Positions 14,720 to 22,699 of a stretch of 43,176 bases of DNA are shown here, piece by piece. The position numbers and the translations under genes were made by a program. This DNA is from Maritimibacter dapengensis (GTDB lineage Bacteria; Pseudomonadota; Alphaproteobacteria; Rhodobacterales; Rhodobacteraceae): NCBI RefSeq assembly GCF_019218265.1, contig NZ_JAHUZE010000008.1:1-43176 (forward strand), in the 5' to 3' direction. Under the pieces are notes generated by a model, which was not told the origin of the DNA, made no database searches, and saw only the letters and a program-made list of their open reading frames with translations. How positions within the stretch are numbered: the first letter of the stretch is position 1; each line of letters begins with the position of its first letter.

Positions 14720-15661
14720 CTAGCTCGAGCTGTCTCGATCGAGGCTTTCAAATGCCTCGTATAAGGATAGGGATCGCCTGGGCAGGGTAGCCAACATCTC
14801 ATCGACATCGAGCGCATATCGGTTCAGTAGGAAGGTGTCAGGTTTTCGGCGGATCTCGTAAAATTTCACCGTCGTGGGCCGATCTTCCAACGCCCTAACG
14901 ACAGCATATTTGACTGCCAGCGGGCACCTCATCCCGAAGACAACCTCCTCCAATTCGATCGGAGAGTCCTGTGCACCACGTCGACCGATAAGCCGCCATT
15001 CTTTCTCGTAGCGCCAGTCCTGAGCTTTCTTCAGAAGCACAGCGTCGTCGACGACCTGGCGGGCGCCGCGATCACCATCTAACATCGCGAGAACCATACT
15101 GGCCGCGACCATACTGCTGCCACCGTACTTGATCTTGAAGACCTTGTTGGCGGCTTGTTCGGGCAGCGAGTACCCTATGGCGAGGCCTCGGTGCTGATCG
15201 CCGTAGTGGCTCCACATCAATGGACAATTATTGCGTTCGGCAAGGGACACGATGCCACCATCGTATCGACGGAGCAGTTCTTGCTGGATGGCTTGACCGA
15301 GAAGGAAGGCAACCGGGTTCTCCAATCGCAGATCGGGATCTGTCGCGTTGTACCGGATATTAGAAATGATCTGCTCCGCCTGACGCCGGCTAAGCTTTAA
15401 GATGTGATCACGTGTCTTCGGCCCCCTGTATCGTATCGTCGAAGCTGCCGCACTCAACTCGCCGTGCACGCGATGCTCGATCAGTTTGATCAGCATGGTT
15501 TCCAACTGATCTTCAGCCAAATCGATCTCGATGCTTGGCTTCGTGTCCAAAGGATCGTTGAAGGTACTGGGGTCAGCGAAATAGAGTTGGTCTTCGACCA
15601 AGCCGCTGAGCGTTCTGTCCGAAAACGCCCGATACTTGTAGAGTCGACGGGGGGTTTTCAA
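14720..15661 (-). CDS. DUF2971 domain protein
   Basis: 313 residues. Family marks are LYKYRAF at the start, YFADPSTFNDPLD (from about residue 27), CPLMWSHYGDQHRGLAIGY in the middle and KKAQDWRYEKEWRL near the C-terminal third. It starts with TTG (15659-15661) behind a strong GGAGGTG site; that TTG overlaps the scpB TGA stop (TTGA), so it is the third gene of the DUF1403-scpB operon. DUF2971 proteins occur in many defence islands; the function is not established. The conserved His, Trp and Arg residues could suggest an enzymatic pocket, but I do not assign one. Confidence 0.85.
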   Translation of the reverse strand: MKTPRRLYKYRAFSDRTLSGLVEDQLYFADPSTFNDPLDTKPSIEIDLAEDQLETMLIKLIEHRVHGELSAAASTIRYRGPKTRDHILKLSRRQAEQIISNIRYNATDPDLRLENPVAFLLGQAIQQELLRRYDGGIVSLAERNNCPLMWSHYGDQHRGLAIGYSLPEQAANKVFKIKYGGSSMVAASMVLAMLDGDRGARQVVDDAVLLKKAQDWRYEKEWRLIGRRGAQDSPIELEEVVFGMRCPLAVKYAVVRALEDRPTTVKFYEIRRKPDTFLLNRYALDVDEMLATLPRRSLSLYEAFESLDRDSSS

Positions 15662-16263
15662 CTACTTTCACCTCCTAGTTCGAGCTCCGGCAGGTCCCGT
15701 AAACTCTGCAGGTCGAACGTCACCAGAAACGTTTCGGTCGTCACGAAGGTATGCGGCGCTCCGGGACGCGGCGACCTGGGTCCGCTCGTAATCAGATCCT
15801 TGTAGCGCAGCCGGGCCAGCAGATCGCGGCTCACCTCCTTGCCGAAGATATCCGCCAGGCCCGCCCGGTCGATCGGCTGGTGATAGGCGATGGCGCAGAG
15901 CACCCCCATTTCCATCTCGGTGAAGGCCAGCGACTGCTCGCCGAGATCGGCCGCCGCCTTGATCGCCTCGGCGAACTGCGGTCGCGTCCGGAACATCCAG
16001 CCACCGGCTACCTGCGTGAGTTCATAGGGGCGGCCTCCCAACTCGGCCTGAATATCCTCGATCAACAACTCGACCGAGGCCCCCTGCCCCACCACGCGCG
16101 CCAGATCCTCGCGCCCGACCGGCGACGCACTTGCGAACAGAACCGCCTCGATCCGCCCCATCCATTCGCGCCAGCGCAACTCCGGCGGCAAGTCGTCCAG
16201 CTCCCGGTCAAAGGCAGCGCCGCCCTCATCCGCCGGTTTCCGTTTCCTGGTCGCTGTCGTCAT
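15658..16263 (-). CDS. scpB: SMC-Scp complex subunit ScpB (plasmid copy)
   Basis: 201 residues with two winged-helix units. The ScpB pattern is clear: RIEAVLFASASPVGREDLARVV, GRPYELTQVAGGWMFRT, TEMEMGVLCAIAYHQPIDRAGLADIFGKEVSRDLLARL. The ATG overlaps the DUF1403 stop by 4 bp (ATGA), and its own stop overlaps the DUF2971 start. ScpB normally binds the kleisin ScpA and SMC in chromosome condensation. Neither is encoded here, so it must borrow host partners or use the neighbouring DUF1403 protein. Location close to repABC fits a role in plasmid compaction or segregation. Confidence 0.92.
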   Translation of the reverse strand: MTTATRKRKPADEGGAAFDRELDDLPPELRWREWMGRIEAVLFASASPVGREDLARVVGQGASVELLIEDIQAELGGRPYELTQVAGGWMFRTRPQFAEAIKAAADLGEQSLAFTEMEMGVLCAIAYHQPIDRAGLADIFGKEVSRDLLARLRYKDLITSGPRSPRPGAPHTFVTTETFLVTFDLQSLRDLPELELGGESS

Positions 16264-17213
16264 GATGCGATCCCGTAGAGTCGGAAACTCGGCCGTCCGG
16301 TCAATTCCCGGGCCACGCCCAGCTCGACCAGCCGGTCGCAAAACCGCCGCGCGGCGCGATCGGTCATCGGAATCGAGGTCCCGCGAATTCTTGGAGACAG
16401 CACCGACGCCGGGGCCACGGCATCCTCGGTCAGGAACAGGTCAACCGCTGCATCTGACCCTTTCGCCCGCAGCTTCGGCGCAACGGTGCGAAGCGTGTAC
16501 GCACGACGGGCAAGGTCCCGCGCCAACCGGATCGACTCTTCGATAGCCTCGAGGATTCGCACCTCGACTGCCAGATCGGCCCCCTGCCCTTCTGCAACTA
16601 GGTCTCGCAGCGCCGCCTTTGTCATCCGCTGCGCTAACACCGGCAGCAGGGTTCTCCGGTTTAGCGCCCGCGCCAGTACCAAATCCGACAGAAGGCAGGC
16701 GGTCCGTTCAGCCCGGTCGTCGACCTCGAGCACGGCGCGCAGAGTTGCGACGCAACCCGACAACGGACCATGGGTCCGTGCGCGTTCCAATCCCACGTCA
16801 AGCCATGCACCCACCTCGCCCGCGAAGTCCAGACCAACTAGGTCGACGATCTCACCAGTCCCGCTCACCCGAAGCCGCACGGCCTCGCGCCAGAAGGCCA
16901 GCAGATCGCCATCCGGGCCCCGCGCCTCGCCTGGCGGTGCTAGGTGATAGGCATCGCGGATGTCCGCCTCCCTCGCCAGCCGCCCTTCCAGTTTCGAGGT
17001 GACCGTCGCCGCACTCAGTGCCAGCCGGTTGGCGAGCAGTTTCACGGGCACACCATGCCTGGGATCACTGATCAGCTGATCGAGCACCGTCAGCGCCGCC
17101 CCCGACCGAAAGGCCACAGTTTCAAGGGTTTCGGCACGCCTGGAGGTGACCCAGCCCGGCAGCTGCGGTAGGGTGTTCAGGTCGTCAGAGATGGTGGCGG
17201 GCTGATATGTCAT
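16260..17213 (-). CDS. DUF1403 family protein
   Basis: 317 residues, mostly helical. The ATG is at 17213. The segment FRSGAALTVLDQLISDPRHGVPVKLLANRLALSAA near the N-terminus and a C-terminal winged-helix-like stretch (MTDRAARRFCDRLVELGVARELTGRPSFRLYGI) fit DUF1403 as I remember it from alphaproteobacterial plasmids, where it recurs next to scpB and an integrase. It is the first gene of the three-gene operon, divergent from the recombinase. Its length and C-terminal winged helix are what one would expect of a ScpA substitute, but that is speculation. Confidence 0.8.
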   Translation of the reverse strand: MTYQPATISDDLNTLPQLPGWVTSRRAETLETVAFRSGAALTVLDQLISDPRHGVPVKLLANRLALSAATVTSKLEGRLAREADIRDAYHLAPPGEARGPDGDLLAFWREAVRLRVSGTGEIVDLVGLDFAGEVGAWLDVGLERARTHGPLSGCVATLRAVLEVDDRAERTACLLSDLVLARALNRRTLLPVLAQRMTKAALRDLVAEGQGADLAVEVRILEAIEESIRLARDLARRAYTLRTVAPKLRAKGSDAAVDLFLTEDAVAPASVLSPRIRGTSIPMTDRAARRFCDRLVELGVARELTGRPSFRLYGIAS

Positions 17214-17290
17214 GCCACAACACTAGTCTCTCGCGGCGCTTTCGTCCACAATATGATGCGCAAACCGCCCCGCTATGTCGCGCGCAATTA

Positions 17291-17317
17291 CGTCCAATAA
17301 GTTTGCATTATCGGACC
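17291..17317. other. dif-like inverted repeat, candidate recombination site
   Basis: Arms CGTCCAATAA (17291-17300) and TTATCGGACC (17308-17317) match as inverted repeats at 8 of 10 positions around a 7-bp spacer GTTTGCA. The AATAA/TTAT inner ends resemble Xer core sites. It lies 10 bp in front of the start of the tyrosine recombinase, between it and DUF1403, and is the best candidate for that enzyme's substrate. It could also act as an operator for either gene. Confidence 0.5.
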
Positions 17318-17326
17318 TCAAAAGAT

Positions 17327-18436
17327 ATGCTCAGCGACATGTCAAAAATGAATGAGAAATCGATCTCAGACGCACCAATCGGGTCTTCCATCAACGAAGA
17401 CGACGCGAGAGACCCGACATCCAGCGAGGCTCTGACCCTGCCCTCCCATGTGGCCGGCTCAGGTACGCTGGATCGACTGGCCGAGAACGCACGTGATTAC
17501 GCCAAGGCCTCGACCGCCGAAAACACCAACAAGGCCTACGCCGCCGACTGGAAGCACTTTGCGCGTTGGTGCAGATTGAAAGGCGCGGAGCCCCTACCCC
17601 CGTCTCCAGAGATGATTGGTCTCTATCTGACGGACCTGGCCGCGCCGACCAATGGGTCCCCTGCCCTCTCGGTGAGCACCTTAGATCGCCGCCTTTCTGG
17701 GCTTGCCTGGAACTACGCGCAACGTGGGTTCGCGCTGGACCGCAAGGATCGCCACATCGCCACCGTCCTGGCCGGCATCAAGCGCAAACATGCGCGGCCA
17801 CCGGTACAGAAAGAAGCGATCCTGCCGGAAGACATCCTCGCAATGGTGGCCACCCTGCCCTACGACCTGCGCGGCCTGCGTGACCGAGCCATCCTGCTCT
17901 TGGGATATGCTGGCGGGTTGCGCCGTTCTGAAATCATCAGCCTCGATGTCGGTAAAGACGATACGCATGATTCAGGCGGTTGGATCGAGATCCTCGGTGA
18001 CGGTGCTGTGCTGACTCTGAATGCCAAAGCCGGTTGGCGCGAGGTGGAGATTGGCCGCGGTTCTTCGAACCAAACCTGCCCCGTTCATGCGCTGGAACAA
18101 TGGCTGCATTTCGCGAAGATCGACTTCGGACCGGTCTTCGTCCGCACATCCCGCGACGGAAAGAAGGCCTTGGAAAAACGCCTCAACGACAAGCATGTCG
18201 CCCGCCTCATCAAATCCACCGTCCTGAAATCCGGCATTCGCGCCGAGCTGCCGGAAAAAGACCGCTTAGCGCTGTTTTCAGGCCATTCCTTGCGCGCCGG
18301 TCTCGCCAGCAGCGCGGAAGTCGACGAACGCTATGTCCAGAAGCAGCTCGGACACGCATCGGCCGAGATGACCCGCCGGTATCAACGCCGTCGCGACAGA
18401 TTCCGGGTGAACCTGACCAAGGCCGCGGGGCTTTGA
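17327..18436 (+). CDS. Tyrosine recombinase (XerC/D-like, plasmid resolution type)
   Basis: 369 residues from the ATG at 17327; the frame is open further up, but the upstream stretch holds the dif-like repeat and overlaps DUF1403. An N-terminal SAM-like core-binding domain (TAENTNKAYAADWKHFARWC) is followed by the catalytic domain with Arg in AGGLRRSEII, the His-x-x-Arg box GHSLRAG, LGHAS and the nucleophile Tyr in TRRYQRRRDR. All catalytic residues are present. The likely job is resolving plasmid multimers or site-specific recombination at the adjacent dif-like site. It converges on repC, 12 bp from its stop. Confidence 0.9.
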   Translation: MLSDMSKMNEKSISDAPIGSSINEDDARDPTSSEALTLPSHVAGSGTLDRLAENARDYAKASTAENTNKAYAADWKHFARWCRLKGAEPLPPSPEMIGLYLTDLAAPTNGSPALSVSTLDRRLSGLAWNYAQRGFALDRKDRHIATVLAGIKRKHARPPVQKEAILPEDILAMVATLPYDLRGLRDRAILLLGYAGGLRRSEIISLDVGKDDTHDSGGWIEILGDGAVLTLNAKAGWREVEIGRGSSNQTCPVHALEQWLHFAKIDFGPVFVRTSRDGKKALEKRLNDKHVARLIKSTVLKSGIRAELPEKDRLALFSGHSLRAGLASSAEVDERYVQKQLGHASAEMTRRYQRRRDRFRVNLTKAAGL

Positions 18437-18448
18437 TCCGCTGCCCCA

Positions 18449-19732
18449 TTACGCCGCCTGCCCGCTGAGCCTACCGTAGAAGCTACGCTCGAGGTGCAAC
18501 TCCCCTGCCCCGGCCTTCTGGACAATACCACGGAGATAGCCGCCCGGAGACGCGACTTCGCCGGCGCAATGCTTATCGAAGGTCAGAACCAGCGCGGCGG
18601 TTGCAATTTGAGGCCCAAGACGAACCTGCGCGAGGTTCCAGGCATGCTCCGAGACGCCAATCATTGGCCTCAACTGGCCAGCAACCCGGTGCAGATCGCC
18701 CCAATCTTTGAGATACCCGCCCATATTGCGCGCCCAGGACGCGAATTCGGGACAAGCCTGCATCACAGTCGGCAAATCAAGCGCTGCTCCACGTTTTTTG
18801 CGGGTCTCAGCAACCCACTCTTCCAACTCCCTATCAACCTGCTCTTCCGGTGGCGCATTTGGCACCACGCCCGCCGCTTGCTCAGTTTCTGAGCGATTAC
18901 AGGTTACAGGATTTAGTTGGGTTGTAATTAGTATATGGGGGTCAGAAATGACCTCCCTGGGGTTCATTTTTTGAGTCTTTTCGAAGACTTGTGCCTTGGT
19001 TGCAGGCGTGTTTTCCACAGGTTGGACAGCCTCAGTTGCCTTAAGGTAAGCTGCCTCGACACGCTCCTGAAGCTCTTTGAACCAGGTCAAGAGCCGGACA
19101 AGCTGTTCGGAAGCTTCGTGGCGGCGCGGAAGCCGGTCCAAAAGCTCTTCGAAGAGCCCCGTGAACTGCGCCCAGGGCCCGCGCAGCGCGTTGCTGACGG
19201 CAGCCTCGATCCGCGCCCTGATCATCCGTCGTGCCACCGTGATCTGGCGCTTCAGGCGCTGACAGAGCTCACGTTCGGCCTGTAAATCGGCATGCAACTC
19301 CTCGAACTCCTCGACACGGGCCGACAGCGGCGACAGATCGAAGCCGTAGGCCTCGATAATGCGCCCATCGGCGTCCCTGCGCCCCCACCGCTTGCCGTTC
19401 GGGCTGTCCTGGAAGGAGATCACGCCGATCTCGGCCAGCCGTCGCGCATGGCGTTTGAGAGCCGAGAGCGAGAAGCCCGTCTGCTCCATCAGATAGGCGT
19501 TTGATGCCCAGACGATCGGGCGCTGCCCCTCCTCCCAGTCCTGGGCCTGAGTAAAGGCCCCGAGCGTGTCGAGGAGCATCATGTCTCCGGCCTTGAGGCC
19601 AATGTATGCACCGACCCGCTTTACGGCCACGAAGGCCCGCGTCTTGGGTACAGCTAACTGTTCACCGGCTTGGGCAAGCTGCTCTGCAATGCCAAGACCC
19701 GGTGTCGGCTTGCGCCAACCTGTATGTTTCAT
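18449..19732 (-). CDS. repC: Replication initiator RepC
   Basis: 427 residues with the RepC plan. An N-terminal winged-helix DNA-binding domain (GWRKPTPGL, KRVGAYIGLKAGDMMLLDTLGA, ASNAYLMEQTGFSLSALKRHARRLAEIG) leads into a long helical region, a variable linker rich in Thr and Pro, and a C-terminal domain with ASPGGYLRGIVQKAGAGELHLERSFYGRL. RepC binds the origin inside its own gene and is the only protein needed to start replication of repABC plasmids. It is the last gene of repABC and its translation is limited by the leader hairpin and the antisense RNA described separately. Confidence 0.95.
   Translation of the reverse strand: MKHTGWRKPTPGLGIAEQLAQAGEQLAVPKTRAFVAVKRVGAYIGLKAGDMMLLDTLGAFTQAQDWEEGQRPIVWASNAYLMEQTGFSLSALKRHARRLAEIGVISFQDSPNGKRWGRRDADGRIIEAYGFDLSPLSARVEEFEELHADLQAERELCQRLKRQITVARRMIRARIEAAVSNALRGPWAQFTGLFEELLDRLPRRHEASEQLVRLLTWFKELQERVEAAYLKATEAVQPVENTPATKAQVFEKTQKMNPREVISDPHILITTQLNPVTCNRSETEQAAGVVPNAPPEEQVDRELEEWVAETRKKRGAALDLPTVMQACPEFASWARNMGGYLKDWGDLHRVAGQLRPMIGVSEHAWNLAQVRLGPQIATAALVLTFDKHCAGEVASPGGYLRGIVQKAGAGELHLERSFYGRLSGQAA
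18885..18950. other. Candidate oriV inside repC
   Basis: A short AT-rich stretch in otherwise GC-rich repC, with a direct repeat TTACAGG-TTACAGG near 18897-18910 followed by GTTGTAATTAGTATATGG. Origins of repABC plasmids lie within the central AT-rich part of repC, so this is the expected site. It falls in the variable linker region of the protein. Confidence 0.45.
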
Positions 19733-19744
19733 GCCTGTTTCTCA

Positions 19745-19762
19745 CCTCCAGTTATGTGGAGG
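19745..19762 (-). promoter_or_regulatory. Hairpin sequestering the repC ribosome site
   Basis: On the minus strand CCTCCA, six bases, TGGAGG forms a perfect 6-bp stem. The 3' arm TGGAGG is the repC Shine-Dalgarno, about 12 bases before the ATG at 19732. In repABC plasmids such a hairpin, formed when the antisense RNA pairs upstream, lowers repC translation. Confidence 0.75.
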
Positions 19763-19796
19763 CAAAAGAAAGCCGTTCGCCGAAGTGGCGTTCTTG

Positions 19797-19887
19797 TTGA
19801 CAGTGATTCGCGGGAGAGATATCTTCTAAGCGACCAAACTTTTCAGATTAGCTCTCAGGCCACGCTGCTTGGGGGCTTTTCTTTTGC
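19797..19887 (+). ncRNA. Antisense ctRNA (incompatibility RNA) with promoter and terminator
   Basis: A textbook promoter on the plus strand, opposite to repABC: TTGACA (19797-19802), a 17-bp spacer, TATCTT (19820-19825). Transcription would start near 19832. A GC-rich GCC..C/GGGGC stretch followed by TTTTCTTTT (about 19858-19885) can serve as terminator, giving an RNA of about 50 nt. The position in the repB-repC gap and the orientation are those of the small RNA that controls copy number and incompatibility of repABC plasmids. Confidence 0.8.
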
Positions 19888-19892
19888 CTAGA

Positions 19893-20888
19893 TCATTGTT
19901 CTGACTGCTCCTCTTTCGTCGCGAGGAATTCACTGTACAGCTGATCAAGCCGGCCCGAGAGAAAATCCCCGAACTCGGTCGAGTCTTGCGCCGTGAGTGA
20001 AATGCTGAATGCCTTTCCGGATCGGCCGATGACGCCTTTGATGCGGCCTTTGCCGGCGGTCCAAGTACGTTTCTTGGGCGCGGCACGCGCTTTTCGGCTT
20101 TTCGGCGCCCTGCCCGCTTCTGCTAGCTTGCTGTGCAGGAACTCGAAGCGTGCATCGCTGTCGAGACCCTGAAAACCGTCGAACTCCAAAGCTCCTTTGA
20201 GGATCTTCTCATTCTTGGGCTCCGAGGCCAACTTCTTGAAATCCTCCCAACGATCGCGCCCGATCTGCTTGGCTGGGCCAATCTGTTCGATGACGTGCCG
20301 CGGGACGTTCTGCGCCACTGACAGCATGCGCGAAAGCAAAGTACCGTCAATGGTCAGGGCGGACTGGATCACGTCCTTTGCTTGCCCCATATCCAAAAGG
20401 CTCTTCGCAAATAGGGCCTTCTCAATAAATGAGAGATCTGCGCGCGCAGTGTTCTCCTGCCCTTGAGCAAGAATGTGGGCCACGTCGTCCATCGGCTTTA
20501 CAACTGCGCGAACCTTACGGCCGAGCGCCGATGCAACTCGCACACGGCGATGCCCGAAGACGATCATGTAACGACCATCTGCTTCTGGATGCGGTCGAAG
20601 TAAAACCGGTGTGTCCTGGCGACCGGCCGCGATCGATGCTTTCAGTTCGTTGAAAGCAACATCGTCATCACTAAGCCGATCCGAAACGAATGACACATCG
20701 ATCAATTGCGGATCAATCTCGACTATTGTTTCGCCTTCAAGGAGACGCTTCGAGTTCTCCGCAAGGCTATCAATCGAAACCTTCATCGACTTCGAAGCTC
20801 CGCGCATTGCGTATCCGGAGCGCCCGGAATCCTTGGGCTGCTCCGGCGAACCAGCCATGACGCTCTTCAGGAGGTCTTTGCGAGCCAT
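19893..20888 (-). CDS. repB: Partition protein RepB (ParB-type)
   Basis: 331 residues from the ATG at 20888, with GGAG about 8-10 bases upstream. ParB-domain marks are ELKASIAAGRQDTPVLLRPH, YMIVFGHRRVRVASALG and GQENTARADLSFIEKALFA, followed by an HTH-like region around LLSRMLSVAQNVPRHVIEQIG. The C-terminal basic stretch KSRKARAAPKKR precedes a dimerisation-type domain. RepB binds centromere sites and, with RepA, segregates the plasmid. It lies between repC and repA, and the repA-repB gap holds two candidate parS repeats. Confidence 0.93.
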   Translation of the reverse strand: MARKDLLKSVMAGSPEQPKDSGRSGYAMRGASKSMKVSIDSLAENSKRLLEGETIVEIDPQLIDVSFVSDRLSDDDVAFNELKASIAAGRQDTPVLLRPHPEADGRYMIVFGHRRVRVASALGRKVRAVVKPMDDVAHILAQGQENTARADLSFIEKALFAKSLLDMGQAKDVIQSALTIDGTLLSRMLSVAQNVPRHVIEQIGPAKQIGRDRWEDFKKLASEPKNEKILKGALEFDGFQGLDSDARFEFLHSKLAEAGRAPKSRKARAAPKKRTWTAGKGRIKGVIGRSGKAFSISLTAQDSTEFGDFLSGRLDQLYSEFLATKEEQSEQ

Positions 20889-20942
20889 CAAGTCATCTCC
20901 ACTTCGTTAGAATCCAACCGGCGCGCAGTCTGCATTTCGACA

Positions 20943-20985
20943 GTTGCACGGCTGTCAAAATTGGCGCTCTGCACGGCTGTCAAAA
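20943..20985. repeat. Two candidate parS sites between repA and repB
   Basis: The 16-mer TGCACGGCTGTCAAAA occurs at 20945-20960 and 20970-20985, a 25-bp period. With the preceding base, copy 1 is partly palindromic (TTG-N3-G-N-C-N3-CAA). A third exact copy is at 22474-22489, upstream of repA. Repeats placed on both sides of repA in a repABC cassette are most simply RepB-binding centromere sites. Confidence 0.65.
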
Positions 20986-20991
20986 CCACAG

Positions 20992-22203
20992 TCATTCTCG
21001 CCCCCAAGCCTTGTGGATCAATTCGGCGATTTCGTCGTTGACGTCGTTCAGGGAGGTCACTGCACGGTCATAAGTGGTTCGAACGAACTGAGAGCGCTCA
21101 ACTTCGTAAAGCGTCTGTTTGGTGATCCCAGCGTCGGAGATCGCCGTCGATTTCAGTACAGGAGCCGAAAGCATCTGGTTTGGAAACATCGCCTGGAGGA
21201 ACCCGACCATCTGCTTTTGAGGACCATCTGTTGGCTCAAACCGCGTTACGAGGTAGCGGAACCACTTCAGGCGCATGTTTGCTCCGGCGTCACGGATCGT
21301 CTTCATGATCCCGCCCAGCATCAAAAGAAACTGGCTCATCGACATGACGTCCAGCATCTGAGGATGGACCGTCACAATTACCGAGGAAGAAGCCGTCAGA
21401 GCAGTGAGCGTGAGGTAGCCCAGCTGAGGAGGGCAATCGATTACGACCACGTCATAGCGGTCATCAACTTCACTGAGCGCCTTGGATATCCGAGTGAAGA
21501 AGGTGCGGCCCTCATGGGGATCGCTGCTCGTCAAAGCAACCGGCGTATCGTATTCGTACTCCTGAAGTTCGAGGCTTGCCGGAACGATGTCTAGGTTTGG
21601 GAAGTTTGTCGGCCGGATTACTTCAGAGATGGGCTTGCGCTCATCGTCATACCGGAGCGTCTCATAAAGCGAGGGCACGTTGTCGAGCTCAGGCTGGATA
21701 CCGTGCAAAGCTGTTAGTGAGGCTTGAGGATCCAAGTCGATCGCAAGAACACGATGGCCCTTCAGCGCTAAATGCTGAGCGAGATGAGCTGCGGTAGTGG
21801 TCTTTCCGCTGCCCCCTTTGAAGTTTACGACAGAAACAACGTGCAGTTCTTCGCCAGGCTGTCGATAGGGGACATAACGGCGCCTTCCGGGACGGCCATG
21901 CTTGTCCAGATAGGCTCTCAATTCCAGCATTTGCTCAGCCGAGTAGCTGCGCCTGCCGGAAGACGACGTTTCGGGCTCGGGGCCTTTGCCCTCGAGGTGA
22001 AGCTTCTTGATCGTCGATTGGGTCACGCCGAGATAGTAGGCAACCTCTGCCAGAGAGAACTGACGTAGACCTTTCTGGGCGTCTGGAGGATACTGTTCCT
22101 GTCGCAACATGTTGAGACGGTCAGAAATCAGCTCTCCCTGCTGAAGGATGATCTCGTCGAAGGGTTGATCCTTCGTATCAGCCTCAAAAGACCGTTGTCG
22201 CAT
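20992..22203 (-). CDS. repA: Partition ATPase RepA (ParA-type)
   Basis: 403 residues. The N-terminal MerR-like DNA-binding part has SLAEVAYYLGVTQSTIKKL. The ParA ATPase domain carries the deviant Walker A motif KGGSGKTT (129-136), DLDPQAS, NLDIVPASLELQEYE and the Walker B stretch VVVIDCPPQLG. The ATG at 22203 has AGAGGG nine bases upstream. RepA drives plasmid segregation with RepB and, in this family, represses the repABC promoter. It is the first gene of the cassette; an inverted repeat and a possible promoter lie directly upstream. Confidence 0.95.
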   Translation of the reverse strand: MRQRSFEADTKDQPFDEIILQQGELISDRLNMLRQEQYPPDAQKGLRQFSLAEVAYYLGVTQSTIKKLHLEGKGPEPETSSSGRRSYSAEQMLELRAYLDKHGRPGRRRYVPYRQPGEELHVVSVVNFKGGSGKTTTAAHLAQHLALKGHRVLAIDLDPQASLTALHGIQPELDNVPSLYETLRYDDERKPISEVIRPTNFPNLDIVPASLELQEYEYDTPVALTSSDPHEGRTFFTRISKALSEVDDRYDVVVIDCPPQLGYLTLTALTASSSVIVTVHPQMLDVMSMSQFLLMLGGIMKTIRDAGANMRLKWFRYLVTRFEPTDGPQKQMVGFLQAMFPNQMLSAPVLKSTAISDAGITKQTLYEVERSQFVRTTYDRAVTSLNDVNDEIAELIHKAWGRE

Positions 22204-22220
22204 CTGACTGCCCTCTAAAT

Positions 22221-22283
22221 ATCGCTTTTTCAGCGATTTCGCTCATTAAAGTGTCATCTACACGGAAAAATGAGTCTTAACAA
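22221..22283 (-). promoter_or_regulatory. Upstream control region of repABC
   Basis: A perfect short inverted repeat ATCGCT-TTTTC-AGCGAT lies at 22221-22237, between promoter and start codon, and could be a RepA operator. Further upstream on the minus strand TTGTTA (22278-22283) and TAGATG (22255-22260) are 17 bp apart, a weak but plausible promoter. Confidence 0.4.
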
Positions 22284-22472
22284 TGATTTTCGCCCGGCGG
22301 CTCGACCCCACCCAATCTGCCAGCGGGCCTAGATGCCTCGACAAACTGTAGTGATCACGGATGGCTCCTACCCAATATCTTGGGATGACCTGTCGTAAGC
22401 TCTGACTTCCAGCCAATTAGCGCGTCACATGACCACGACCGCAACCTTATGTTATTATTTATTTTTCCTCCA
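22284..22472. other. Non-coding stretch upstream of repABC, no feature recognised
   Basis: No gene-like frame or tRNA seen. It becomes AT-rich towards 22450-22470, just before the third parS-like repeat. Confidence 0.4.
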
Positions 22473-22489
22473 TTGCACGGCTGTCAAAA
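22473..22489. repeat. Third candidate parS site, upstream of repA
   Basis: TTGCACGGCTGTCAAAA matches the copy at 20944-20960 over all 17 bases, same orientation. It lies about 270 bp upstream of the repA start, next to an AT-rich run. See the two sites in the repA-repB gap. Confidence 0.6.
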
Positions 22490-22699
22490 TGCAAGAGGTA
22501 CTAAGCCTTAAAGTGCGTGGGGGACGACGGAAAAGTCTTCTCCGAAACGGATTGCGTCATCATCTCCCTTATGCCCGATCAGCTTTCAGTTGCTTCCACC
22601 AAGCACACCAACCAGTGCGCGCCAACATGCAGGCAATGCATGTCAATGCGAAGGGACGCGGGGGGAAATCGGCTGGGTTGCCCCGGCCGATTCTTTGCG
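22490..22699. other. Non-coding stretch, no feature recognised
   Basis: Only short overlapping frames that look like shadows. No promoter or structured element stands out. Confidence 0.4.
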
